Source: Calditrichia bacterium
GTDB taxonomy: Bacteria; Calditrichota; Calditrichia; RBG-13-44-9; J075
NCBI GenBank assembly: GCA_028284445.1
Contig: JANQRS010000014.1
Span: 24,933 to 88,932, forward strand
Reading direction: 5' to 3'
Length of the DNA stretch: 64,000 nucleotides
This document shows, piece after piece, positions 53,735 to 62,088 of this stretch (within the stretch, counting starts at the first letter, position 1; each line of letters starts with the position of its first letter). The notes below the pieces were generated by a model. It was not told the DNA's origin. It worked only from the letters and a program-made list of their open reading frames with translations, and did no database searches. The translations under genes were made by a program, and so were the position numbers.

Positions 53735-55762
53735 ATGACAAAATGGTGGGATAAAATTCTTTTCGCAGCGATTATCGCTGCTTTTCTGGCGGCCGCAGCC
53801 GGCCAGGCCCAGGTGCCGCAGCCAACAACCCCGCGTGAGATCATCGATACCCTGCGCTGGGGCTTCGACTATAAATCTGCCGAGGCGATCAAACGGGCGA
53901 ATCGCGCCAAGCAGCTTGACAGCACCTATTATGTGACGCATCTGATCGAAGGCTTTCATTATTATGATCGCGCAGAAGAATTCACGGGCTTAAAACGCGC
54001 CGTTCAGCCACTGCGGAAAGCGCTTGCGGCCTTCAAGAGAGATTACGGTTACTGTATTTCCCGTCGCTATACCCGTTCTGATATCTATGCCGGTGCCTGG
54101 CGTGAAATACTGCGCCAAATTGACTACTATACGCTCGCCAGCACCTTGTCTGAAGTATTCATCTCACTGGAAATGCCCGACTCCGCTTATGCAGCGCTTA
54201 CCAGGATGCGCGACGACAACCTGGTTTTTGATTTTCGCTCTTACCAGGGACTTGCCTGGATATATTTCCGGAGCCGTATTTATACCAGCGAGAAATATCC
54301 CTTCCTGAAGGATTCAATTGAAGAGAATATGAAGACCGCCTTCCTCTATACCGATTCGCTTGAGCAGAAATACAAGCGAGCTGTGCCCTATATGCGCCGG
54401 GAAATTCTTGCTGCTTATCAGGGAATGGGCGGATTTTACAACTATTTCAATAACGCGTTCGTCAAACGTCCGCCGGATTTTGTTGCAAATACCCGCGGCA
54501 TTCTCTATGGCTATAATTTTCAACCGGCGTTGTCCGCACGGTATTTCATGCAAATGGACGGCGATGAAAACATGGCCAAAAATGTTAACCTTGGCTATAC
54601 CTATCACGCAGATATCAATTTTCGAACCTCGGAAGAATATTTTGGTAAAGTGAAGGACAATGGCTCCAAGAGCCGTGGTGGACACTGGCAGGGGTATTCC
54701 ACTATCTTTGTTTATAAAGGCCAACCGTTAGAGGGGGCAGCCAAGCTGCGCGAAGAACGCGATAAGAACGGTTTCACCATCGGCTACGGGTGGGATAATC
54801 TCTGTCTGGCGCGGATGTATTTATATGCCGGTATGACCGACGAAGCAGGCCGCGCGCTCGATAAAGCAGAAAATTTCTCCGAAGTTCACTTCAATACCTC
54901 TTTTAGGGAGGATCAGTATCGCTTTATGCTGAAGGCATTGCGGCTGATGAAGGCGAAATTCGAAGACAATGCCTACAAATTCGAAGATCGCAATTACTGG
55001 TTTAGCTGGGATTGGCTGACGGCGGTGCCAAAGCTCACTTGGGATCGCTATTCGTTCGCATACGACCTGGCAAATGAACTGGCGCTCAATCCGGAACGGG
55101 ATATCGTCTATTATCACTTGTTCCATACCGAGTCGATCATTTCCTTCGACGAGCTATGGACAATCATCCAGAAATTCAGCAATGGCTTTTTCCAAACACG
55201 TCTGGCGGAATTGCAAAAGACCGATCCCCGCGAGAATCTTGATCGCTATTATCGCTACTTCCTCGGCAAATTGCTTATAGAAGAAGGGGAGAGCGAAAGA
55301 GCATTTGATATGCTCACAACCATTTTGAGCGATCCGAAACTAAATCAGGAGTATGAAAAGCTGCTGATTGCCCGGGTTCATGAGAATTGTGCCAAGATTG
55401 CAATTGATGAAGGCTGGGAGCCGCAGGCCGAGTTTCATCTGAATGAGTTATATCGTTTTTATCCGCAACTCATTCCTTTCTCAAATATTGAAATGCGCTT
55501 CAAGGTGAAACGTGCCGAAGATTTAAATGAAGATGATCCCCAGTTCAATAATATCCTCGATAACTTATCAGCATATAATATTGATTGGGAACCGAATGAC
55601 CGTGAGAATTATCCGGAAGTTCAATTCTTCAATGGTGAAGAAGGCCGTCTGGGATTTCAGGTTGTGATGAATCGCGAGACGGTAGCCCAGGGAATGGTGG
55701 ATCCAAATGATGCGTTGGCTGCGCGGAAATTGGCATATCGTCTTTTCCGGGTGCGGAAGTAG
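53735..55762 (+). CDS. Large exported helical (TPR-like) protein, function unknown
   Basis: 675 residues. Signal peptide (ILFAAIIAAFLAAAAGQAQ), then helical repeats through most of the chain: REIIDTLRWGFDYKSAEAIKRA, ARMYLYAGMTDEAGRALDKA, GKLLIEEGESERAFDMLTTIL. Such alpha-solenoids usually mediate protein contacts. No enzymatic motif. No clear SD precedes the ATG. It stands after palindrome copy 3. Confidence 0.7.
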   Translation: MTKWWDKILFAAIIAAFLAAAAGQAQVPQPTTPREIIDTLRWGFDYKSAEAIKRANRAKQLDSTYYVTHLIEGFHYYDRAEEFTGLKRAVQPLRKALAAFKRDYGYCISRRYTRSDIYAGAWREILRQIDYYTLASTLSEVFISLEMPDSAYAALTRMRDDNLVFDFRSYQGLAWIYFRSRIYTSEKYPFLKDSIEENMKTAFLYTDSLEQKYKRAVPYMRREILAAYQGMGGFYNYFNNAFVKRPPDFVANTRGILYGYNFQPALSARYFMQMDGDENMAKNVNLGYTYHADINFRTSEEYFGKVKDNGSKSRGGHWQGYSTIFVYKGQPLEGAAKLREERDKNGFTIGYGWDNLCLARMYLYAGMTDEAGRALDKAENFSEVHFNTSFREDQYRFMLKALRLMKAKFEDNAYKFEDRNYWFSWDWLTAVPKLTWDRYSFAYDLANELALNPERDIVYYHLFHTESIISFDELWTIIQKFSNGFFQTRLAELQKTDPRENLDRYYRYFLGKLLIEEGESERAFDMLTTILSDPKLNQEYEKLLIARVHENCAKIAIDEGWEPQAEFHLNELYRFYPQLIPFSNIEMRFKVKRAEDLNEDDPQFNNILDNLSAYNIDWEPNDRENYPEVQFFNGEEGRLGFQVVMNRETVAQGMVDPNDALAARKLAYRLFRVRK

Positions 55763-55853
55763 GATTCTTTTTTGTTTGTTTCGCTTTAGTCTAATCCCTA
55801 CTTTCATGATTATTCAGGGCATAGCAAGGACGTGCGTTGGGCAGAGGATTGGT

Positions 55854-56324
55854 ATGAGAATTAAAATTCGCGAAGCAGTTTCAGATGATGCCGAGGCGTT
55901 GAGTCAGATAACCCGGCAGGCGAAAGCCTATTGGGGATATCCGGAAGAGCTGATGGAGCTCTGGAGAGCAGACTTGCTGGTTCGTCCGGAATTTATCGAA
56001 CGGCACATCGTTTACTGCGCTGAACACAAGTCGGAACTCATTGGTTTTTATGCCCTTACCGGTAGCGACGTGGTTCGCGAACTGGATCACATGTGGGTCG
56101 TTCCTGCACATATGGGGCAAAAAGTAGGGCAGCGCCTTTTTGAGCACGCTTGCGAAACCGCTACCGAAAAGGGGGTCAAGAAGATACAAATCCTGGCAGA
56201 CCCTAACGCAGCCGGTTTCTACACCAAAATGGGGGCTGAACAAATTGGCTTCCTCGAATCACAACCACCTGGGAGAATGCTCCCGCTATTGGAGCTAAGA
56301 CTCCCGCGATCTTCGAAAGCATAA
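55854..56324 (+). CDS. GNAT family N-acetyltransferase
   Basis: 156 residues from an ATG with GAGGATTGGT directly upstream; the frame extends further 5' but has no SD. GNAT signature: LDHMWVVPAHMGQKVGQRLFEHA (Q/RxxGxG) and IQILADPNAAGFYTKMGAEQIG. Substrate unknown. The GDPD gene starts 3 bases after the stop. Confidence 0.87.
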   Translation: MRIKIREAVSDDAEALSQITRQAKAYWGYPEELMELWRADLLVRPEFIERHIVYCAEHKSELIGFYALTGSDVVRELDHMWVVPAHMGQKVGQRLFEHACETATEKGVKKIQILADPNAAGFYTKMGAEQIGFLESQPPGRMLPLLELRLPRSSKA

Positions 56325-56327
56325 ACT

Positions 56328-57014
56328 ATGATTTGCATCGGTCATCGCGGCGCCAGAGGACATGAGCCGGAAAATACGCTCCTATCGGTGCGGAAGGCGC
56401 TGGAACTGAATGTCGACTGGATCGAGGTTGATGTCTACCTGGTCGACGGTGAACTGATTGTATTCCATGACCATCGGCTTGAACGTACTACCAACGGCCA
56501 GGGTTACTTGCACAACAAAACAATTGATTATCTGCGCTCCCTTGATGCCGGGAAAGGAGAGAAGATTCCTTTCCTGAAGGAAGTCTTCGAAACGGTGAAA
56601 GGTGCTGCTGGTATCAATGTTGAGCTAAAGGGGCCGGACACTGCGCCGGCTGTTGTTGCCGCCATAGAAGCATTTGTCAATGACAGCGACTTGACCTACG
56701 ATCAATTTCTTATTTCCTCATTTAACCACCCCGAATTACATGAAGCGCATGTATTGCAACCCAAAATTCCCATTGGGGCGCTCACTGCTTCAATTCCACT
56801 GCATTACGCTCGATTTGCCCAGGCGCTGGATGCCTACTCTGTCAATGTTGCCGGCGATTTTGTTGATCGGCCCTTTGTGGAGGATGCGCATTCTCGTGGC
56901 CTGAAGGTTTTTGCGTATACGGTAAACTTTCCGGATGACATCGAATACCTGAAAGAACTGGGCGTTGATGGCATCTTTACTGACTATCCGGAATTGATTA
57001 CTGCTGTGCGTTGA
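56328..57014 (+). CDS. Glycerophosphodiester phosphodiesterase
   Basis: 228 residues. The active-site start IGHRGARGHEPENTLLS (H6, R7), DWIEVDVYLVDGELIVFHDHRLERTT (metal-binding E, D, H) and INVELKG define the GDPD/UgpQ family, which hydrolyses glycerophosphodiesters to glycerol 3-P and an alcohol. No signal peptide, so cytoplasmic. Cotranscribed with the GNAT gene upstream. Confidence 0.93.
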   Translation: MICIGHRGARGHEPENTLLSVRKALELNVDWIEVDVYLVDGELIVFHDHRLERTTNGQGYLHNKTIDYLRSLDAGKGEKIPFLKEVFETVKGAAGINVELKGPDTAPAVVAAIEAFVNDSDLTYDQFLISSFNHPELHEAHVLQPKIPIGALTASIPLHYARFAQALDAYSVNVAGDFVDRPFVEDAHSRGLKVFAYTVNFPDDIEYLKELGVDGIFTDYPELITAVR

Positions 57015-57056
57015 TATTGTTGTTTAAGAGACATTATTTACAGAGAGGAGATTCGT

Positions 57057-59090
57057 GTGAAGCGATTTGAGAGACGCTTGTTGCGATTTAGTTTGTTAGG
57101 CATGGCTGCTTTGTTGCTATTGTGCGGGCCTGCAGTTGCCCAAAAGAAGGGGATGACGGCGGAGGCTGTGGCCGATCTGCAGCGGGTGGGTCAAACGGCC
57201 CTTCACCCGGACGGTAAGACCATTGCATATACGGTAGTGAAACCCCGCAGTGACGCAGATGCGTACGGAAGCGATTATCAGGAAGTGTGGGTAAGCGATA
57301 TCAACGGAAGCGATCCGCGCCAGTTTACGCCTTCCGGGATGCGCTCGAGCAGTATTGCCTGGTCGCCGGATGGCCGCTACCTGACATTCCTTGGCGTTCG
57401 CAAAGCATTTAGCGACAAGGGCCAAATCTATAAGGTACCCCTGAATGGTGGCGCCACGCTTCCGATTACCGATCATCCTGAAACGATTGCCCGCTATGCC
57501 TGGTCGCCGGACGGCAAGTCGATCGCCTTTATGTCGACAGATGGAAAATCACCGGAGCAGATGAGCGATGAAAAGGCCGGCAAGGACTGGATCGTATATG
57601 ATCACAATCCCTTGGTAAGCCGTCTTTGGGTATATGATGTTGCGAGTGGTGAATCCCGTTCCTTGAGTGGCGATGATCTCTTCGTCTCCAATTTTACCTG
57701 GTCCCCGAATAGCAAGTCCATCGCTTTCCAGGCCGCAAGTGAGGCAGGGATTGATGCGACGATGATGTTTAGTAAAATGTATCAGGTCTCCCTGGCTGAT
57801 GATAAAACAACAGACCTGGCTGCTACGGTTGGCAAGATGGGACCGATGGCCTATTCGCCCAATGGGGCCTGGCTTGCTTTCCTGAACGCCGTGGATTTGA
57901 GTGATCCTCTGGCCCAGAGCCTCTTCGTGGTGTCTACGAATGGTGGTGAAGCGAAGAACCTCAGTGGCGATATCGAGCGCAGCGCAACCGGTATTTCCTG
58001 GCTGAACAACAAGACAATATTGCTCCAGGAAAATGCCGGCACGGCATCGGCACTGTCGCGCGTAGATGCGAAATCCGGCAAGCGTAAGGCGGTTGACCTT
58101 GGTGGTTTGATTCTCGGTTCAGTATCTTCGCATGCCGCCAGTGGACGAGTAGCTGTTGCTGCTGCCAGCCCCAATCATCCACCGGAGCTGTTCACTGGCA
58201 ATGCTTCCAAAGGTCAATTTAAGCGCCTTACAAACCATAATCCCCAATTGGCAGACTATGACCTCGCTCGCCAGGAAGTGGTGACTTGGGAGGCGAAGGA
58301 CGGTCTTAAGATTGAAGGTGTCCTGACTTATCCCTTGAATTACACGGCGGGTCAAGCGTATCCGTTGATCCTGCAAATTCATGGTGGCCCTGAAGGCGTC
58401 AGCTTGAATGGCTGGAATACCCGTCCGACTTATCCCGTGCAGGTCCTGGCGGCGAACGGGTATATGGTTCTGGAGCCAAATTATCGGGGCAGCGGTGGGC
58501 GCGGTGTTGCCTTTACCAAAGCCGACCATGATGACCTTGGTGGCAAAGAATTCGAAGACGTGCTCGCCGGCATCGACGCCCTTGTTGAGCGCGGCCTGGT
58601 TGATAATGATCGGGTAGGAACAGCCGGTTGGTCCTATGGCGGTTATTTTTCAGCCTGGGCAGCAACCAAGCATAGCGAACGCTTCAAAGCGGCTTCAGCA
58701 GCAGCCGGCCTAACCAACTGGATTTCATTCTCCGGCACAACAGATATTCCCCATGAGATGGCCCTGGTGCACTGGAATAGCTACTGGTATGACCAGCGTG
58801 ATTTACACTGGGAGCGCTCTCCGCTCTACCATATTCAAAATGCCAAGACCCCGACCCTTGTGGTGCATGGCTTGAAAGACTTGCGCGTGCATCCTGAGCA
58901 GAGCATGCAGCTCTACAGCGCCTTAAAACTGACCGGCACGCCGTCCAAACTGATCATGTATCCACGTGAGCCGCACGGCATCCTTGAGCGCGCCCATAGA
59001 ATTCATTACATTGAAAACCTGATTGAATGGTTTAACACCTATGTGAAAGAAGCCAAGAATCCTGAACAAGCGCAAAGGGTTGTAAACTAA
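57057..59090 (+). CDS. S9 family prolyl-oligopeptidase-type peptidase, exported
   Basis: 677 residues from a GTG with GAGGAG 5-10 bases before it. A signal peptide (LLGMAALLLLCGPAVAQ) leads to a PD40/WD40-like beta-propeller (WSPDGRYLTFLG, WSPDGKSIAFMS, WSPNSKSIAFQ) and an alpha/beta-hydrolase domain: LILQIHGGPEG, nucleophile S526 in GWSYGGYF, PTLVVHGLKDLRVHPEQS (Asp) and PREPHGI (His). Related to acylaminoacyl-peptidases and dipeptidyl peptidases; acts on short peptides in the periplasm or outside. The next gene starts 1 base after the stop. Confidence 0.93.
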   Translation: MKRFERRLLRFSLLGMAALLLLCGPAVAQKKGMTAEAVADLQRVGQTALHPDGKTIAYTVVKPRSDADAYGSDYQEVWVSDINGSDPRQFTPSGMRSSSIAWSPDGRYLTFLGVRKAFSDKGQIYKVPLNGGATLPITDHPETIARYAWSPDGKSIAFMSTDGKSPEQMSDEKAGKDWIVYDHNPLVSRLWVYDVASGESRSLSGDDLFVSNFTWSPNSKSIAFQAASEAGIDATMMFSKMYQVSLADDKTTDLAATVGKMGPMAYSPNGAWLAFLNAVDLSDPLAQSLFVVSTNGGEAKNLSGDIERSATGISWLNNKTILLQENAGTASALSRVDAKSGKRKAVDLGGLILGSVSSHAASGRVAVAAASPNHPPELFTGNASKGQFKRLTNHNPQLADYDLARQEVVTWEAKDGLKIEGVLTYPLNYTAGQAYPLILQIHGGPEGVSLNGWNTRPTYPVQVLAANGYMVLEPNYRGSGGRGVAFTKADHDDLGGKEFEDVLAGIDALVERGLVDNDRVGTAGWSYGGYFSAWAATKHSERFKAASAAAGLTNWISFSGTTDIPHEMALVHWNSYWYDQRDLHWERSPLYHIQNAKTPTLVVHGLKDLRVHPEQSMQLYSALKLTGTPSKLIMYPREPHGILERAHRIHYIENLIEWFNTYVKEAKNPEQAQRVVN

Positions 59091-59091
59091 G

Positions 59092-59736
59092 ATGGGAACG
59101 AAACTTAAAGACGGACAAACCCTGCTCTTCATTGGTGACAGCATTACGGACTGTGGTCGCATGGGCGGGGATGGTCCGCTTGGGCACGGATATGTGCGTC
59201 TTTTTTCGGAAATGCTCACTGCGTGCGAGCCGGAAAAAGACATTCGAATTATCAATAAGGGTATCAGTGGAGACCGGGTAACCGGTCTCGAAGATCGTTG
59301 GAATAACGATGTCTTGCGCCTGAAACCGGATTGGCTGTCTATCAAAATTGGCATCAACGATCTCCACAGCGCGATAGGCAATGACCCTTATGGCGTTGAT
59401 CCTGAAACATACCGCAATAGCTATTCCGCTATTTTGGCCCGAACGCATGAGGCGCTGCCGTCATGTCAGATCCTGCTAATTGATCCCTTTTACCTGGCGC
59501 TGCCGGAAACCAAAGATGCGCAGGAGAAGCGCGTGCTAAAGGAGTTACCGGAATATCTGCAAATTGTTGAACAGATGAGCAAGCGTTATCAAACCCGTCA
59601 TATTCCCTTGCATCAGCTTTTCCAGCGCCAATTGGACTATCGTCCGCCGTCTCATTTTTGCCCGGAGCCGGTGCATCCCAATCAAAGCGGACACATGGTA
59701 ATTGCCACCGCCGTTTATGAAGCCCTGGAAAGGTGA
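59092..59736 (+). CDS. SGNH/GDSL-type hydrolase
   Basis: 214 residues. Block I LLFIGDSITDCGRMGG (nucleophile Ser), block II NKGISGDRVTGL, block III KIGINDL and block V VHPNQSGH (Asp absent; V-H-P-N with catalytic His) are visible. No signal peptide. Hydrolyses esters, probably lipid or carbohydrate acetyl esters; substrate unknown. Lies in a run S9 peptidase, SGNH, DJ-1-like, lipoprotein, yjjX. Confidence 0.9.
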   Translation: MGTKLKDGQTLLFIGDSITDCGRMGGDGPLGHGYVRLFSEMLTACEPEKDIRIINKGISGDRVTGLEDRWNNDVLRLKPDWLSIKIGINDLHSAIGNDPYGVDPETYRNSYSAILARTHEALPSCQILLIDPFYLALPETKDAQEKRVLKELPEYLQIVEQMSKRYQTRHIPLHQLFQRQLDYRPPSHFCPEPVHPNQSGHMVIATAVYEALER

Positions 59737-59739
59737 CTG

Positions 59740-60444
59740 ATGAAGCGAATTTATCTCTTATTGGCCTGCCTGTTGTTTAACACGCTGGCGCTCTTTGCGC
59801 AGAATACAACTGAATCCCGGACTGCTGTGATCCGAACGGCGGGCTTTGTTTGCCTCGATAAAGTGTATAATTCGGAGCTGACGGCACCATATGATATTCT
59901 TCAACATACTATCTATCGCGATTCGCTCAACTATATCGAATGCTTTGTGGTCACGCCGGATGGAAAACCTTTCGTTACCTCGGAGGGGCTGACGATTACG
60001 CCCCATTATTCATTTGCGAATGTACCGGATATAGACATTCTGGTAATTCCCAGTACAGAGAATAGCATGGATGCCGATTTGAAGAACAAACGCTATATGG
60101 AGTGGATTCGGTACGCAGCTGAAAAGGCGGAATATGTAATGACCCTGTGCGACGGCGCTTTTCCGCTGGCGGCAACTGGCCTGTTGAACGGCCGCCTTGC
60201 CACAACTTTTCCATCCGATAGAGAACGACTTCAGAAAATGTTTCCGGAGGTGAAGGTAAAGACGAACGTCAATTTTGTGTCGCACGGTAAATACATCACG
60301 TCGGTTGGTGGAGCACTCAGCTTTGAACCGGCACTGTATCTGGCACAGAAACTCTACGGCTACAAAAATGCCCATCGCCTTGGCGTGGGCCTGGTGCTCG
60401 ATTGGCAGCTGTCGGAAATACCGCATATTGTTATTGAGGAGTAA
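59740..60444 (+). CDS. Exported DJ-1/PfpI-type protein
   Basis: 234 residues. Signal peptide (LLACLLFNTLALFAQ) followed by a DJ-1/PfpI flavodoxin-like domain: AVIRTAGFVCLDKVYNSEL, DILVIPSTENSMD and the nucleophile elbow VMTLCDGAFPLAATGLLNGR with the Cys of LCDGA. DJ-1-family members are mostly cytoplasmic; the export signal here is unusual. Reaction unknown. It begins 4 bases after the SGNH gene. Confidence 0.8.
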   Translation: MKRIYLLLACLLFNTLALFAQNTTESRTAVIRTAGFVCLDKVYNSELTAPYDILQHTIYRDSLNYIECFVVTPDGKPFVTSEGLTITPHYSFANVPDIDILVIPSTENSMDADLKNKRYMEWIRYAAEKAEYVMTLCDGAFPLAATGLLNGRLATTFPSDRERLQKMFPEVKVKTNVNFVSHGKYITSVGGALSFEPALYLAQKLYGYKNAHRLGVGLVLDWQLSEIPHIVIEE

Positions 60445-60496
60445 GAACGTTTAATGGTTGATTGGTTGAATGGTAAATGACCGGTTTGTGGATTTT

Positions 60497-60538
60497 GTCC
60501 CCCCTCTATCTCCCCCCGGGGGGAGATAGAGGGGGGAC
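60497..60538. repeat. Palindrome family copy 4
   Basis: A perfect 42-bp palindrome (arms 60497-60517 and 60518-60538; GTCCCCCCTCTATCTCCCCC in the left arm) with no loop, starting 52 bases after the DJ-1-like stop. Same layout as copies 1-3 (G/C block, A/T block, G/C block), with a different inner sequence. Confidence 0.9.
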
Positions 60539-60623
60539 AGTCTTAAATATGGTAGTATCAATATCAGAAGTCGGAAACGAACAAATAACCAGTCAACCAG
60601 TTAACCAATCAACCGGAATTGCT

Positions 60624-61370
60624 ATGAAACACAACGACATGTCAAAAATTCTCCTTTTCCTGGCCACTCTCCTTGCGGCTTGCACCTCCGACCCCGATCC
60701 GCAGGCAATAGTTGATGCTGTGATCAATAGGCACGGGGGTGAGTTGTATCGCGCGGCAATGGTGGATTTTGATTTTCGGGGTCGGCACTATACTGCACAG
60801 CGAAACGGTGACGTATTTATCTATCGGCGCACTCAGGTTGACAGTAGCGGTCGAATCGATGATCTTATGGGTAACGACTTTTTCTTTCGTTGCATAGATG
60901 ATGTTGGTGTGACCTTAACACCGTCAGAAATCAGCCGCTATTCAAATTCGCTGAACTCGGTCATGTATTTTGCGCTTTTGCCGTCGCCCCTTAACGACCC
61001 GGCAGTGCAGAAAAAATATCTCGGTGAAACAACCGTAAAGGGTGAGCCTTACAATATGATTGAAGTGACCTTTCGGGAAGATGGCGGCGGGAAGGATTTC
61101 GAAGATCGTTACGTATACTGGATGCATCGCGAGCGCAATCACCTCGACTATCTCGCCTATTCCTTTCACGTTGATGGGGGTGGAACCCGCTTTCGTGAGG
61201 CATATAATGCCCGCTTCGTAAATGGATTGCGCTTTGTTGATTACCACAATTATAAAGGCCCTGCTGCGGATACTGAACTGACCGAGCTTGCAAAACTGTT
61301 CGAAAACGGCAGCCTGGAAAAAGTCTCGGAAATTGTTCTGGAAAACGTTCAGGTCGTGTCTTTGCGTTAA
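60624..61370 (+). CDS. Putative lipoprotein, DUF6503-like
   Basis: About 248 residues. A short signal with a lipobox LLAAC (C20) and then ADAVINRHGGELYRAA-type start and MIEVTFREDGGGKDFEDRYVYWMHRE, VNGLRFVDYHNYKGP blocks, which match a Bacteroidota lipoprotein-like family (DUF6503). The frame runs upstream to 60477 only because it crosses palindrome copy 4; the ATG at 60624 with GGAATTGCT is chosen. Function unknown. Confidence 0.72.
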   Translation: MKHNDMSKILLFLATLLAACTSDPDPQAIVDAVINRHGGELYRAAMVDFDFRGRHYTAQRNGDVFIYRRTQVDSSGRIDDLMGNDFFFRCIDDVGVTLTPSEISRYSNSLNSVMYFALLPSPLNDPAVQKKYLGETTVKGEPYNMIEVTFREDGGGKDFEDRYVYWMHRERNHLDYLAYSFHVDGGGTRFREAYNARFVNGLRFVDYHNYKGPAADTELTELAKLFENGSLEKVSEIVLENVQVVSLR

Positions 61371-61379
61371 GGAATACCC

Positions 61380-61913
61380 ATGTCAAAACTTGTTATGGTT
61401 GCTTCAATGAATCCGGTCAAAATTGATGCCGCGCGTCTGGGCTTTCAAGCGATGCTGGATGCACAGAATTTTGAATTCCAGGGCATGAAAACACCATCAG
61501 GAGTGAGTGAACAACCGTTTTCAGATGCGGAAACCCTGACCGGTGCTATGAACCGGATCGACTATGCCAGAATGAATGCGCAGCAGGCGGATTATTGGAT
61601 TGCCCTGGAAGGTGGTGTTGAAGAGCGCGGTGAGCGACTGGCGGCATTTGCCTGGATTGTCATTGGCGACAAGCACCGCACCACACAAAGCCGCACCGGC
61701 ACTTTCTTCATTCCCGATAAGGTATCGAAACTGGTTAAAGAGGGTATGGAGCTTGGCGAGGCAGACGATATCCTTTTCGGCAAGACAAACTCCAAGCAGG
61801 TCAATGGCGCTATTGGCATCTTCACGGACGATATTATTACCAGAACGACCCTCTATCAGCACGCCGTCATGCTGGCGCTTGCGCCCTTCAGAAATCCTCA
61901 CTATTTTGACTGA
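61380..61913 (+). CDS. yjjX: Inosine/xanthosine triphosphatase (YjjX/DUF84)
   Basis: 177 residues. ASMNPVKIDAARLGF at the N-terminus and WIALEGGVEE with TTQSRTGTF match the YjjX/DUF84 family, which hydrolyses non-canonical purine NTPs such as ITP and XTP. AAGGAAT precedes the ATG. Starts 9 bases after the lipoprotein stop. Confidence 0.88.
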   Translation: MSKLVMVASMNPVKIDAARLGFQAMLDAQNFEFQGMKTPSGVSEQPFSDAETLTGAMNRIDYARMNAQQADYWIALEGGVEERGERLAAFAWIVIGDKHRTTQSRTGTFFIPDKVSKLVKEGMELGEADDILFGKTNSKQVNGAIGIFTDDIITRTTLYQHAVMLALAPFRNPHYFD

Positions 61914-62088
61914 GATCAATTTTGGAATGATTTTAAGTGACTAATATATGGAGTGTCCTTCCAACAGGCCACGTCAGGGAAGAGGGGCGATCCGTTTGAT
62001 CCATTATCATAATCCTTGACCGCAATTGACGTTGTAAGACTGAAATCGTCGGTTCGAGCAAACAATACAAACCGGATTCATTGCCAGA

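Noticed and set aside
60477..60623. Longer N-terminus for the DUF6503-like lipoprotein
   Set aside because: The extension translates palindrome copy 4; the lipoprotein signal starts at 60624.
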